From contig NZ_FNAP01000002.1 of NCBI RefSeq assembly GCF_900101965.1, forward strand, positions 124,001-188,000: a stretch of DNA of 64,000 bases, read 5' to 3'. This document shows, in pieces, positions 54,315 to 62,374 of the stretch; position 1 is the stretch's first letter, and each line of letters starts with the position of its first letter. A program made the position numbers and the translations under genes. Origin of the DNA: Rhodospira trueperi (GTDB lineage Bacteria; Pseudomonadota; Alphaproteobacteria; Rhodospirillales; Rhodospirillaceae). The notes beneath the pieces were generated by a model. That model saw only the letters and a program-made list of their open reading frames with translations. It was not told where the DNA came from and did no database searches.

Positions 54315-55196
54315 ATGTCCGCGTCCGGCTCCCTGGCCACCGGCTTCGACCGGCGGCCCTGGCTGTTGCTGTCACCGGCGCTGGTGTCGGTGGCCCTGCT
54401 GCTGGTCGTACCGGCGATGTTCATCGTCGTCTATTCGTTCTGGCTGCGCACGGCCACCGGCGCCGATCAGGTCACGTTCTCGCTGGACAATTGGCGGGAG
54501 GTCCTGACCGATCCCTTCTACCGGGACATCCTGATCCAGACCCTGCGCATCGCCGCCATCTCCACCATCACCTGCGCGCTGGTCGGATACATCCCCGCCT
54601 ACTACATCGCCTACGCCCCGACGCGGCACAAAACGCTGCTGCTGGTGCTGCTGATGCTGCCGTTCTGGGTCAGTTACATCATCCGCACCATGTCATGGAT
54701 CAACATCCTGGGGGTGTCCGGCGCGGTGAACGGCGTGATGTTGTGGGCCGGGATCATCGATGAGCCGATCCAGATGCTCTACAACGAGGTCACGGTGGTC
54801 CTCGGCCTGGTGCATTTCCTGCTGCCGTTCATGATCCTGAACATCTACGTCAGCCTGGATGGCATCGACCGCAGCCTGACCGACGCCGCGCGCTCGCTGG
54901 GCTGCACCGGCTGGCAGGCGTTCCGCGAGGTCACCCTGCCGCTGTCGGTGCCGGGGCTGGCCGCCGGCTCGCTGCTGTGCTTCGTGCTGGGGGCCGGCAC
55001 CTACATCACGCCGATGGTGCTGGGCGGGCCGGGTGACGCCATGTTCGCCAATCTGGTGTTCGAGGCCATCGTCACCCAACTCGACTGGCCGCTGGGCTCG
55101 GCGCTGTCGCTGCTGCTGCTGGCGCTGTTGAGCGCCCTGGTCCTGGTCTACAGCCGGTTTCTGGGCATCGACCAGATCGCCAAGAGCTTCCGCTAG
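54315..55196 (+). CDS. Spermidine/putrescine-type ABC permease (PotB-like)
   Basis: 293-aa permease. TM helices from residue 17 on; MLPFWVSYIIRTMSWINIL and the EAA loop DAARSLGCTGWQAFREVTLP are characteristic of the PotB group. GGGAGG lies eight bases before the ATG at 54315; longer upstream frame rejected. First gene of the operon. Confidence 0.93.
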   Translation: MSASGSLATGFDRRPWLLLSPALVSVALLLVVPAMFIVVYSFWLRTATGADQVTFSLDNWREVLTDPFYRDILIQTLRIAAISTITCALVGYIPAYYIAYAPTRHKTLLLVLLMLPFWVSYIIRTMSWINILGVSGAVNGVMLWAGIIDEPIQMLYNEVTVVLGLVHFLLPFMILNIYVSLDGIDRSLTDAARSLGCTGWQAFREVTLPLSVPGLAAGSLLCFVLGAGTYITPMVLGGPGDAMFANLVFEAIVTQLDWPLGSALSLLLLALLSALVLVYSRFLGIDQIAKSFR

Positions 55197-55214
55197 GGAC
55201 GGGGAGGAGACGTC

Positions 55215-56012
55215 ATGAGCCTCGCCTGGACCGCCATCCGCTTCGGAACCCTGCTGGTCTACCTGTTCATGTTCGCGCCGGTCGCGGTGGTGATGCTGCT
55301 GTCGTTCAACGCCAACCAGTTCGGCAGCTTCCCCATGGAGGGGCTGTCGCTGCGTTGGTTCGTGGCGCTGATCGAGAACGACGCCATCGTGCGCGCCTTC
55401 CAGACCTCGCTGGTGCTGGGGGCGCTGACCAGTGTGATCTCGACCACCATGGGGGTGCTCGCCGCGCTGGCCATGGTGCGCTACGACTTCCCGGGCAAGC
55501 GGCTGATCTCGACCGCCCTGATCGCGCCGATTCTGGTGCCGGAAGTGGTGCTGGCCGTGGCCCTGCTGCTGTTCCTGCGGGCGTTGGACGTGCCGCGAAG
55601 CTTTTTCCTGCTGCTGATGGGCCACGTCATCTTCACCTTGCCGTTTGTCGTGCTGGTGGTGCAGGCGCGGCTGGTGGGCATCCGCCGCGACTATGAGGAG
55701 GCCGCGCTCAGCCTGGGCGCCAATGCCTTTCAGACCTTCCGCGAGATTACGCTGCCCCTGATGCTGCCGGCGGTGCTGGCCGGCATGCTGTTCTCGTTCA
55801 CGATTTCGTTCGACGACATCACCGGCACGCTGTTCTGGAAGCCCGGCGGGGTGGAGACGGTGCCGACCCAGATCTTCGCCATGCTGCGCAACTCGATCAG
55901 TCCGGAGATCAACGCGCTCGGCACGGTGATGGTGGTGTTCACGGTGGCCCTGCCGCTGTTGGGGGCGGCGCTGGCGCGGCGGGTGTCGGCGCGCATGACG
56001 ACAGGGCGGTGA
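55215..56012 (+). CDS. Spermidine/putrescine-type ABC permease (PotC-like)
   Basis: 265-aa permease, PotC type. It has LLSFNANQFGSFPMEGLSLR near the start and the EAA loop EAALSLGANAFQTFREITLP. Starts 18 bases after the potB-like stop. Confidence 0.93.
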   Translation: MSLAWTAIRFGTLLVYLFMFAPVAVVMLLSFNANQFGSFPMEGLSLRWFVALIENDAIVRAFQTSLVLGALTSVISTTMGVLAALAMVRYDFPGKRLISTALIAPILVPEVVLAVALLLFLRALDVPRSFFLLLMGHVIFTLPFVVLVVQARLVGIRRDYEEAALSLGANAFQTFREITLPLMLPAVLAGMLFSFTISFDDITGTLFWKPGGVETVPTQIFAMLRNSISPEINALGTVMVVFTVALPLLGAALARRVSARMTTGR

Positions 56013-56066
56013 CGCCACGCCGGTCCATCGTCGGGACACAGGTTTCACAACAGGGAGAGTTGACCC

Positions 56067-57221
56067 ATGGATCAGACCAAACGCCTCGAACGCCTTCTGG
56101 AGCGCTACCGCAACGGCGACATCGACCGCCGGAGCTTTCTCGGCCTGCTGGGCGCGGCCGGGTTGGGCGCCGGTCTCGCCGGTGGTCCCATGACCCTGCT
56201 GGCGCGGCAGGCCCGCGCCGCCGATCCGGACCAGGTGCGGTTCGACGGCTGGGGCGGCGTCGTCTCCGAGGCCTTCCGTGAGCACGCCTTCGAGCCCTAC
56301 ACCGAAAAGACCGGCATCCCGGTGGTGGACGGCACCTTCGGCGGCGCCGACGAATACCTCGCCCGCGTCAAGGCCAGCCAGCCCGGCGAGTTCAACATCG
56401 CCCACCTGTCGGGCGTGTTCGACTACGCGCGCTATCACGGCCTGGAGCTGTCCACGACCCTGAACGAGGACAACATTCCCAACCTGAAGCTGGTGATCGA
56501 GGCCCTGATGAATGCCTTCCGCCCGATCACCGGCGGGGCGCTGTCGGCCGTGCCCTACGATTACGGCACCACCGGCATTGCCTATAACCGCAAGCACGTC
56601 AGCGACGACGAGGCCAAGGCCCAGGGCGCGGCGCTGCTGGTCAACCCGGACTTCAAAGGCAAGATCGGCGGCTGGGGCGAGTGGAAGACCCGCATCTGGT
56701 ACGCCGCATTGCAGACCGGCCAGAACCCCAACGGGATCGAAGACATGGACGCCGTCTGGGACAAGCTGCGCGAACACCGCGACCTGCTGCTGAAATACTG
56801 GGGCTCCGGCGCCGAGCTGATGAGCCTGCTGGCCGAGGAAGAAATCTACGTCACAGAGGCGTGGTCCGGCCGCGTCAAGGCGCTGCAGGAGCAGGGCCAC
56901 GACATCGGCTATCTGGATCCGCCGGGCGGTCTGGCGTGGCAGGAATGCCTGTTCGTCATCAAGGGCAGCCCGATGGAGGCCTGCGAGGAACTGCTGAACT
57001 TCATGCTGGAGCCGGCGGTGTCCATCGCCGTCGCCGAGGGCCAGAACTACCCGCCGGCGCTCGACCCGACCAAGGTGGACCTGGGCGAGGTGGTTCCGAC
57101 CCTGCCGGCGTTCGACCCGACGGGCACGCTGGAGTCGCTGAACTTCTTCGATCCGACGTACTGGAACACCAACGAGCAGGAGTGGTCCAAGACCTTCGGC
57201 CGCGTGCAGAAGGGGCGCTAA
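56067..57221 (+). CDS. Polyamine-type ABC substrate-binding protein (PotD-like) with Tat-type signal
   Basis: 384-aa periplasmic protein. The N-terminus IDRRSFLGLLGAAGLGAGLA is a twin-arginine-type signal, cleaved probably after ARA (about residue 50). The mature part begins VRFDGWGGVVSEAF and is PotD/PotF-like (VPYDYGTTGIAYNR, FVIKGSP). The exact ligand (putrescine, spermidine or another amine) is not readable by eye. Confidence 0.92.
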   Translation: MDQTKRLERLLERYRNGDIDRRSFLGLLGAAGLGAGLAGGPMTLLARQARAADPDQVRFDGWGGVVSEAFREHAFEPYTEKTGIPVVDGTFGGADEYLARVKASQPGEFNIAHLSGVFDYARYHGLELSTTLNEDNIPNLKLVIEALMNAFRPITGGALSAVPYDYGTTGIAYNRKHVSDDEAKAQGAALLVNPDFKGKIGGWGEWKTRIWYAALQTGQNPNGIEDMDAVWDKLREHRDLLLKYWGSGAELMSLLAEEEIYVTEAWSGRVKALQEQGHDIGYLDPPGGLAWQECLFVIKGSPMEACEELLNFMLEPAVSIAVAEGQNYPPALDPTKVDLGEVVPTLPAFDPTGTLESLNFFDPTYWNTNEQEWSKTFGRVQKGR

Positions 57222-57235
57222 GTCCGATTTCCAGG

Positions 57236-57630
57236 GCGGGGCGGCGGCTGTCCTGCGGCCAGCCGCCGTCCAACGCAAGGCGGGGTGCGCCTGCGGCGCG
57301 AACCCAATACCCCGGCACCAGGTGGGACGGATGATGATCCGGCAGCATCACGTTGCAAGAACGCATCGGCTGCGTATGCAGGTCGGTGGAGTCCGCGTAG
57401 GGCGGATTCGGCCCGCGAAAGCGGGCCAATCCGCCGACGGCGGGTTGCGCCTGCGGCGCGAACCCGCCCTACGGGCTTCGCATTTCGTCAATCGTGCATT
57501 CACCCGATTGCCCTGGGTGAACCCCCGTCCGGTGTTGACGGTGCCAGACCGGTTGTTCGGGGCGGCGGCTGTCCTGCGGCCAGCCGCCCTAGCCCTATTC
57601 CTTAGGGCGGGTGGCCGAAGGACACCCGCC
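57236..57630. repeat. Composite intergenic repeats between the binding protein and ATPase genes
   Basis: The 447-base gap holds two identical 27-base units at 57241-57267 and 57562-57588 (beginning GCGGCGGCTGTCCTGCGG), two copies of GCGCCTGCGGCGCGAACCC at 57287 and 57447, and an inverted unit 57397-57475 (GTAGGGCGGATTCGG to CCGCCCTACGG) containing the hairpin GCCCGC-GAAA-GCGGGC. CTTAGGGCGGGTG at 57601 pairs with CACCCGCC at 57623. It interrupts the transport operon. Confidence 0.75.
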
Positions 57631-57668
57631 GTCCAACGCAAGAACAAGCGACCAACGGACCCTCGCCC

Positions 57669-58802
57669 ATGACCGATGCCAGCACCACCGCGAACGCCGT
57701 CGAGCTTGAGGCCGTCGAGAAGCGCTTCGGCGCCTTCGTGGCCGTGCAGAAGACCGATCTGGCCGTGCCCGAGGGCTCATTCGTCACCCTGCTCGGCCCG
57801 TCCGGCTGCGGCAAGACCACGACCCTGCGCATGATCGCCGGCCTGCTCGACCCCACCGAGGGCGACATCCGCGTCAAGGGCCGCTCGGTCACGTCGGTCC
57901 CCATTCACAAACGCAACCTGGGCCTCGTGTTCCAGAACTACGCCCTGTTCCCGCATAAGAGCGTGTTCGACAACGTCGCCTTCGGCCTGAAGTATCGCGA
58001 CGTGCCCAAGGCCGAGGTCACCAAGCGGGTGCGCGAGGCGCTGGCCCTGGTGCAGTTGCCGCACGTCGAGGACCGGCGGCCGATCCAGCTTTCGGGTGGC
58101 CAGCAACAGCGCATCGCGCTGGCCCGGGCCATCGTCATCCAGCCGGATGTGTTGTTGCTCGATGAACCCCTGTCGGCCCTGGACGCCAACCTCCGCGAGG
58201 AAATGCGGGTCGAACTGAAACGCATTCAGCGCGAACTGGGCATCGCCACCGTGTTCGTCACCCACGACCAGTCCGAGGCGCTGGCGATGTCGGATTCCCT
58301 GGTGGTCATGAACCAGGGCTGGATCGAGCAGATTGGCCCGCCGGACCTTGTCTATAACGAGCCGGCCAGCCAGTTCGTCGCCGATTTTCTGGGGCATTCG
58401 AACATTCTGCCGGGCCGCGTGGCCGGCGAGGAGGGCGGTTTCGTCAAGGTCATCACGGACGCCGGGGCCACCATCCTGTGCCACACCCGCGACCGCGCCG
58501 GCCGGCCGGAGGGCGAGCGGGTGCGGCTGGTGCTGCGCGCCGAGCGGCTGCTGCTGGGCGAGTCGCATGATCCGGCGCCCGGCCACAGCCTGATGCGCGC
58601 CCGCGTGCGCACCGTGGACTACCTGGGCCAGAGCGCCCGCTACTTCCTGACCACCATCGGCGACGACGGCGATCCGGGCGCGGGCGTCGATCTCCAGGCC
58701 ATCAACCCCATCGACCGCGCACCGTTCCCGGAGGGCGCCGAGGTCTGGATCCGCGTGCGCGGCGACGACTGCGTGCTGCTGGACGGGGATTCGGACGCAT
58801 GA
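57669..58802 (+). CDS. Polyamine-type ABC transporter ATPase (PotA-like)
   Basis: 377-aa ATPase. Walker [18 protein letters not shown]-loop [12 protein letters not shown], signature [11 protein letters not shown], Walker [13 protein letters not shown], and a C-terminal TOBE-like domain (about 280-370). Lies 447 bases after the binding protein; same strand and system. Confidence 0.95.
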   Translation: MTDASTTANAVELEAVEKRFGAFVAVQKTDLAVPEGSFVTLLGPSGCGKTTTLRMIAGLLDPTEGDIRVKGRSVTSVPIHKRNLGLVFQNYALFPHKSVFDNVAFGLKYRDVPKAEVTKRVREALALVQLPHVEDRRPIQLSGGQQQRIALARAIVIQPDVLLLDEPLSALDANLREEMRVELKRIQRELGIATVFVTHDQSEALAMSDSLVVMNQGWIEQIGPPDLVYNEPASQFVADFLGHSNILPGRVAGEEGGFVKVITDAGATILCHTRDRAGRPEGERVRLVLRAERLLLGESHDPAPGHSLMRARVRTVDYLGQSARYFLTTIGDDGDPGAGVDLQAINPIDRAPFPEGAEVWIRVRGDDCVLLDGDSDA

Positions 58803-58951
58803 GGCGGACGGGGATGCACGAGACCATGACGCAGCGGCTCACGCGGGCCGTGAGTGAGGAGACGCAGTGGCCTCCATGGGGGCGGCCCGGCCGGCCGTCG
58901 CGACGCTGACGGCGCACCGCCCCGTCCCGCCCCAACCTGTGAGGTTCCGCC

Positions 58952-60382
58952 ATGGAACACGTTTCGACCGCGCCATCTCCGGTGCCGGAAGCTCCGCCGG
59001 ACTACGCCCCCGCCGTGCCCGACATGGACGCCGGCCCGGCCCGTTCGCACCTGTTCTATCAGTCGCGCCACCGCCGGCCCCTGCTCGACCGCGCCAAGGG
59101 CGTCCACATGTGGGACGTCGCCGGCAAACGGTATCTGGACGGCTCCTCCGGCGCCATGGTCAGCAACATCGGCCATTCCGATCCGGTGGTGCTGGAGGCC
59201 ATGCGGGCGCAGATGGAAAAGTCCACCTTCGGCTACCGGCTGCATTTCGAGAACGCGCCGGCCGAACACCTCGCCCGGTTGGTGGCCGAGTTGAGCCCGG
59301 AGGGCATGGACCGCGTGTTCTTCGTCTCCGGCGGGTCGGAGGCGGTGGAAAGCTGCCTGAAGCTGGCGCGCCAGTACGCCCTGGCCATCGGCGAGGCGAC
59401 GCGGTTCAAGGTGATCTCGCGCTATCCCAGCTACCACGGCGCCACGCTGGGCGCGCTGGCCCTGACCGGCTACACCACCATGACGGCGCCGTTCGCGCCC
59501 ATGATGCACGAGATGCCGAAGATTCCGGCGCCCACCTGCTACCTGGACCGCGACGGCCTGACGATGGAGGAGCGCGGGCGCCGCTACGCCGACATGCTGG
59601 AGGCCGAAATCCTGCGACAGGGACCGGAGACCGTGCTGGCCTTCATTATGGAGCCGGTCGGCGGGGCCTCGACCGGAGCGCTGGTGGCGCCCGACAGCTA
59701 CTATCCGCGCATCCGCGAGATTTGCGATTACTACGGCGTGCTGCTGATCCACGACGAGGTGATGACCGGGGCCGGGCGCACCGGGCGGTTTCTGGCCAGC
59801 GAGCACTGGGACCTGAAGCCGGATCTGATGGCGCTGTCCAAGGGCTTCGCCGCCGGCTACGCGCCGCTGGGCGCCATGGTGGCCTCCGATAAAATGGTCG
59901 AGGCGGTGATGGAACACGGCGGCTTCATCCACGGCTACACCTATGCCGGCAACCCGCTGGCCTGCGCCGCCGGTCTGGCGGTGCTGCGCGAGACGGTGCG
60001 CCGCGACCTGCCCGGCAACGCGGCCCACATCGGGGATCTGTTGAAGGCCCGGTTGGAAGGGCTGAAGGAGCGCTTCGCCTTCATCGGCGACGTGCGGGGC
60101 AAAGGCCTGCTGCTGGCGGTGGAACTGGTGGCCGACCGCGACACCATGGACCCACTGCCGCCGGAGAACATGGCGGCGGCGCGGCTGGTGGACCTCGCCT
60201 ATGACCGGGGGCTCATCATCTACTGGCGCCGCACCCGGGGCGGTTATGTCGGCGACCACGTCATGGTCTGCCCGCCGCTGATCCTGACAGAACCGGAGAT
60301 CGAGGAAATCATGGGACCGCTGGAGGAGTCGCTGGCGGTGCTGGAACGGGAGCTCGGGTTCGCGGGGGGCGGCACCCTCTGA
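58952..60382 (+). CDS. Class III aminotransferase of the transport cluster
   Basis: 476-aa PLP aminotransferase. FVSGGSEAVESCLK (124-137), LIHDEVMTGAGRTG (265-278) and the PLP lysine in ALSKGFAAGY (Lys297) are intact. Placed after polyamine-type ABC genes, it probably deaminates the imported amine or its product (inference). GAGG precedes the ATG at 58952. Confidence 0.92.
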   Translation: MEHVSTAPSPVPEAPPDYAPAVPDMDAGPARSHLFYQSRHRRPLLDRAKGVHMWDVAGKRYLDGSSGAMVSNIGHSDPVVLEAMRAQMEKSTFGYRLHFENAPAEHLARLVAELSPEGMDRVFFVSGGSEAVESCLKLARQYALAIGEATRFKVISRYPSYHGATLGALALTGYTTMTAPFAPMMHEMPKIPAPTCYLDRDGLTMEERGRRYADMLEAEILRQGPETVLAFIMEPVGGASTGALVAPDSYYPRIREICDYYGVLLIHDEVMTGAGRTGRFLASEHWDLKPDLMALSKGFAAGYAPLGAMVASDKMVEAVMEHGGFIHGYTYAGNPLACAAGLAVLRETVRRDLPGNAAHIGDLLKARLEGLKERFAFIGDVRGKGLLLAVELVADRDTMDPLPPENMAAARLVDLAYDRGLIIYWRRTRGGYVGDHVMVCPPLILTEPEIEEIMGPLEESLAVLERELGFAGGGTL

Positions 60383-60421
60383 ACCCTCCCCTTCGTCGGG
60401 GGGGAGTTGCCCTCCCACCCC

Positions 60422-61717
60422 CTACCCCGTCTCGCGCATGACGGGCGTACCCCAGTGCGGCCCGCCCCGCCGGGCGGTGGCCTCGGCCGTGCGCTGGTCG
60501 TCGGTGATGTAGTCACGAGTGATGGGCACCGCGCCCAGTTCGCGCGTCAACTGCGCCTGGAACACCACCTGCCGATCAAACCGGAACACCACCTCGCAGC
60601 CGGTCAGGTAGAAGTCCCACATGCGGTAGAACCGCTCGTCGTACAGGGTGTTGACGACGTGATCGCGGTGCGCGGCGAACCGTTCACGCCAGTGCCGGAT
60701 GGTCTCCGCGTAGTGGACCCGTAGCACCTCCAGGTCGCTCAGGATCCAGTCGGAGCGCTCCACGGCCCCGGCCAGTTCGGACAGCGCGGGCGTATACCCG
60801 CCGGGGAAGATGTACTTGCGCAGCCAGGCATTGGTGCCGCCGGGCTGTTCCGCGCGGCCGATGGTGTGCAACAGGAACACGCCGTCCGGCTTCAGGAGCG
60901 CCCGGGTCCTGTCGAAAAACGCGGCGTAGTGATTGACGCCGACATGCTCGAACATGCCGACGGAGACGATGCGGTCGAAGGTTTCCGTGACGCGCCGATA
61001 GTCCTGTAGGCGGAATTCGACCAGGTCCTCCAGACCCTGATCCCGGGCGCGTTGCTGCGCGACGCCCAGTTGCTCTTTCGATAGCGTGATGCCGGTGACC
61101 CGCACGCCGTGTTCCCGCGCCATGAGCAGCGCCAGACCGCCCCAGCCGCAGCCGATGTCCAGCACGGTCTGGCCCTCGCGCAGCAGCAGCTTGGCGGCGA
61201 TATGCCGCTTCTTGGCTTCTTGGGCCGCCTCCAGGTCGGCGACACCGGGCGGCCAGTAGGCGCACGAGTATTGCTGATCGGCGTCGAGGAACTGCCGGTA
61301 CAACTCGCCCGACAGGTCGTAGTGGTGGGCGACGTTGCGCTCGGCCCGATGCACGGGATTGTGTTGGTAGATCCACCGCAGCCCCCGGTTCAGCGCCCAG
61401 TGGGCCTTGAAGAACCGGGACGCTCGGCTGTAGCGGTGCAGGTTGTGGATCATCATGCCCAGCACATCGTAGAGGCTGCCCTCCTCGACCACGAGAGTGC
61501 CGTCCATGTAGGCCTCGCCGAAGGCCAGTTCCGGGCCGGAGACGAACTTCCTGGTGAAACGTGGATCGGTGATCCGGATCGTTGCCGGACCGGGAACCGG
61601 CCCGGTGCCGTGGTCCGGGATCGGCGCCTCGCCATAGACGCGCCGCAGTCCGGCATGGTTGATGATGGTCAGGGACCCGTCTTTCAGGATCCGCTTCAGA
61701 ATGGCGTCAACGATCAT
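60422..61717 (-). CDS. cfa: Cyclopropane-fatty-acyl-phospholipid synthase
   Basis: 431-aa enzyme adding a methylene bridge from SAM to unsaturated phospholipid chains. VAHHYDLSGELYRQFLD, CAYWPP, SAM motif LDIGCGWGGLAL, ITLSKEQLGVA, and IVSVGMFEHVGVNHY (active-site region) are present. GGAGG seven bases before the ATG at 61717 fixes the start. Monocistronic; convergent with the aminotransferase. Confidence 0.95.
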   Translation of the reverse strand: MIVDAILKRILKDGSLTIINHAGLRRVYGEAPIPDHGTGPVPGPATIRITDPRFTRKFVSGPELAFGEAYMDGTLVVEEGSLYDVLGMMIHNLHRYSRASRFFKAHWALNRGLRWIYQHNPVHRAERNVAHHYDLSGELYRQFLDADQQYSCAYWPPGVADLEAAQEAKKRHIAAKLLLREGQTVLDIGCGWGGLALLMAREHGVRVTGITLSKEQLGVAQQRARDQGLEDLVEFRLQDYRRVTETFDRIVSVGMFEHVGVNHYAAFFDRTRALLKPDGVFLLHTIGRAEQPGGTNAWLRKYIFPGGYTPALSELAGAVERSDWILSDLEVLRVHYAETIRHWRERFAAHRDHVVNTLYDERFYRMWDFYLTGCEVVFRFDRQVVFQAQLTRELGAVPITRDYITDDQRTAEATARRGGPHWGTPVMRETG

Positions 61718-62034
61718 GGCGCGCCTCCGCCCGGCCATGGCCGACTCGGCGACGGTCACCCGCTTCCGCGCGCTCCTGGACCCGCGTCGCGCCCCACGGG
61801 GCCGTTGCCGGATCGGCTCTGTCTTTCCCTCTCCACCCGCGGCGGATGCCGTCAGCCCCCGATCCGACCGCGGAACGTCGCGGCACAAGACAGTGTTTCT
61901 CGTGCACTGATCCATGCCCCGATGCTGCGAGACACGCTCCATGCGCCACCGTGTGACGGCGGCTCATGGCTCGGTCAAGAGCTTGGATCAGGGTAGAGAA
62001 TTCATCAGCCGACATCAACGAATCCAGCGCGGGG

Positions 62035-62288
62035 CCAGCAAGTCTCAGGATGAGGGCAGAACACCGGTTGCGGCCGGTGCCGGCCTGTTCTCCTTCCCCC
62101 TTCGGCTCTCATATTCACTCTTCTTCCCGCCGAAGCGGCGGCTCTTCGCTCGCGCGACACTGTGACTCGTCATTGCGAACCCCTCATTTCGGAAAAGGGC
62201 CGCAATACCAATGGGTTTCACGACATCGGCCTGCGCGATACCCTGTTGATTTAATTGCATATTTAAGAAATGAGGGGATTCCTGAGGG
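62035..62288 (-). repeat. Dispersed repeat, copy B
   Basis: Near-identical reverse complement of 21603-21869, about 254 bases. Shared segments include CCAGCAAGTCTCAGGATGAG, GACTCGTCATTGCGAACCCC and AAATGAGGGGATTCCTGAGG. It lacks about 11 bases that complete the palindrome in copy A. It lies in the 0.66-kb gap between cfa and ftsZ; 61718-62034 shows no supported gene. Confidence 0.85.
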
Positions 62289-62303
62289 CACGGGGCAGTC
62301 CTC

Positions 62304-62353
62304 CAGACAGCCGAATGGCGGATGAGGGGACTCATCCGCCATTGGCCTGTCTG
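62304..62353 (-). terminator. Large hairpin downstream of ftsZ
   Basis: AATGGCGGATGA pairs with TCATCCGCCATT around a short loop; an outer stem CAGACAGCC with GGCCTGTCTG adds to it. It lies just past the ftsZ stop codon (62375) on the minus strand. There is no long T-run, so it may be a terminator or an mRNA 3' stabiliser. Confidence 0.6.
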
Positions 62354-62374
62354 TGTGCGCTGGTTCGGATCGGA

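Noticed and set aside
54693-57278. 861-codon minus-strand open frame
   Set aside because: It runs antisense across the potC-like permease gene, most of the binding-protein gene and the end of the potB-like gene, which are all well recognised. Composition is His/Gln/Arg-rich shadow sequence.
57236-57630. CRISPR-like repeats
   Set aside because: Units are palindromic, irregularly spaced and few; this is a REP/BIME-type cluster, not a CRISPR array.
58640-60418. 592-codon minus-strand open frame
   Set aside because: Antisense to the class III aminotransferase gene, whose active-site motifs are intact.
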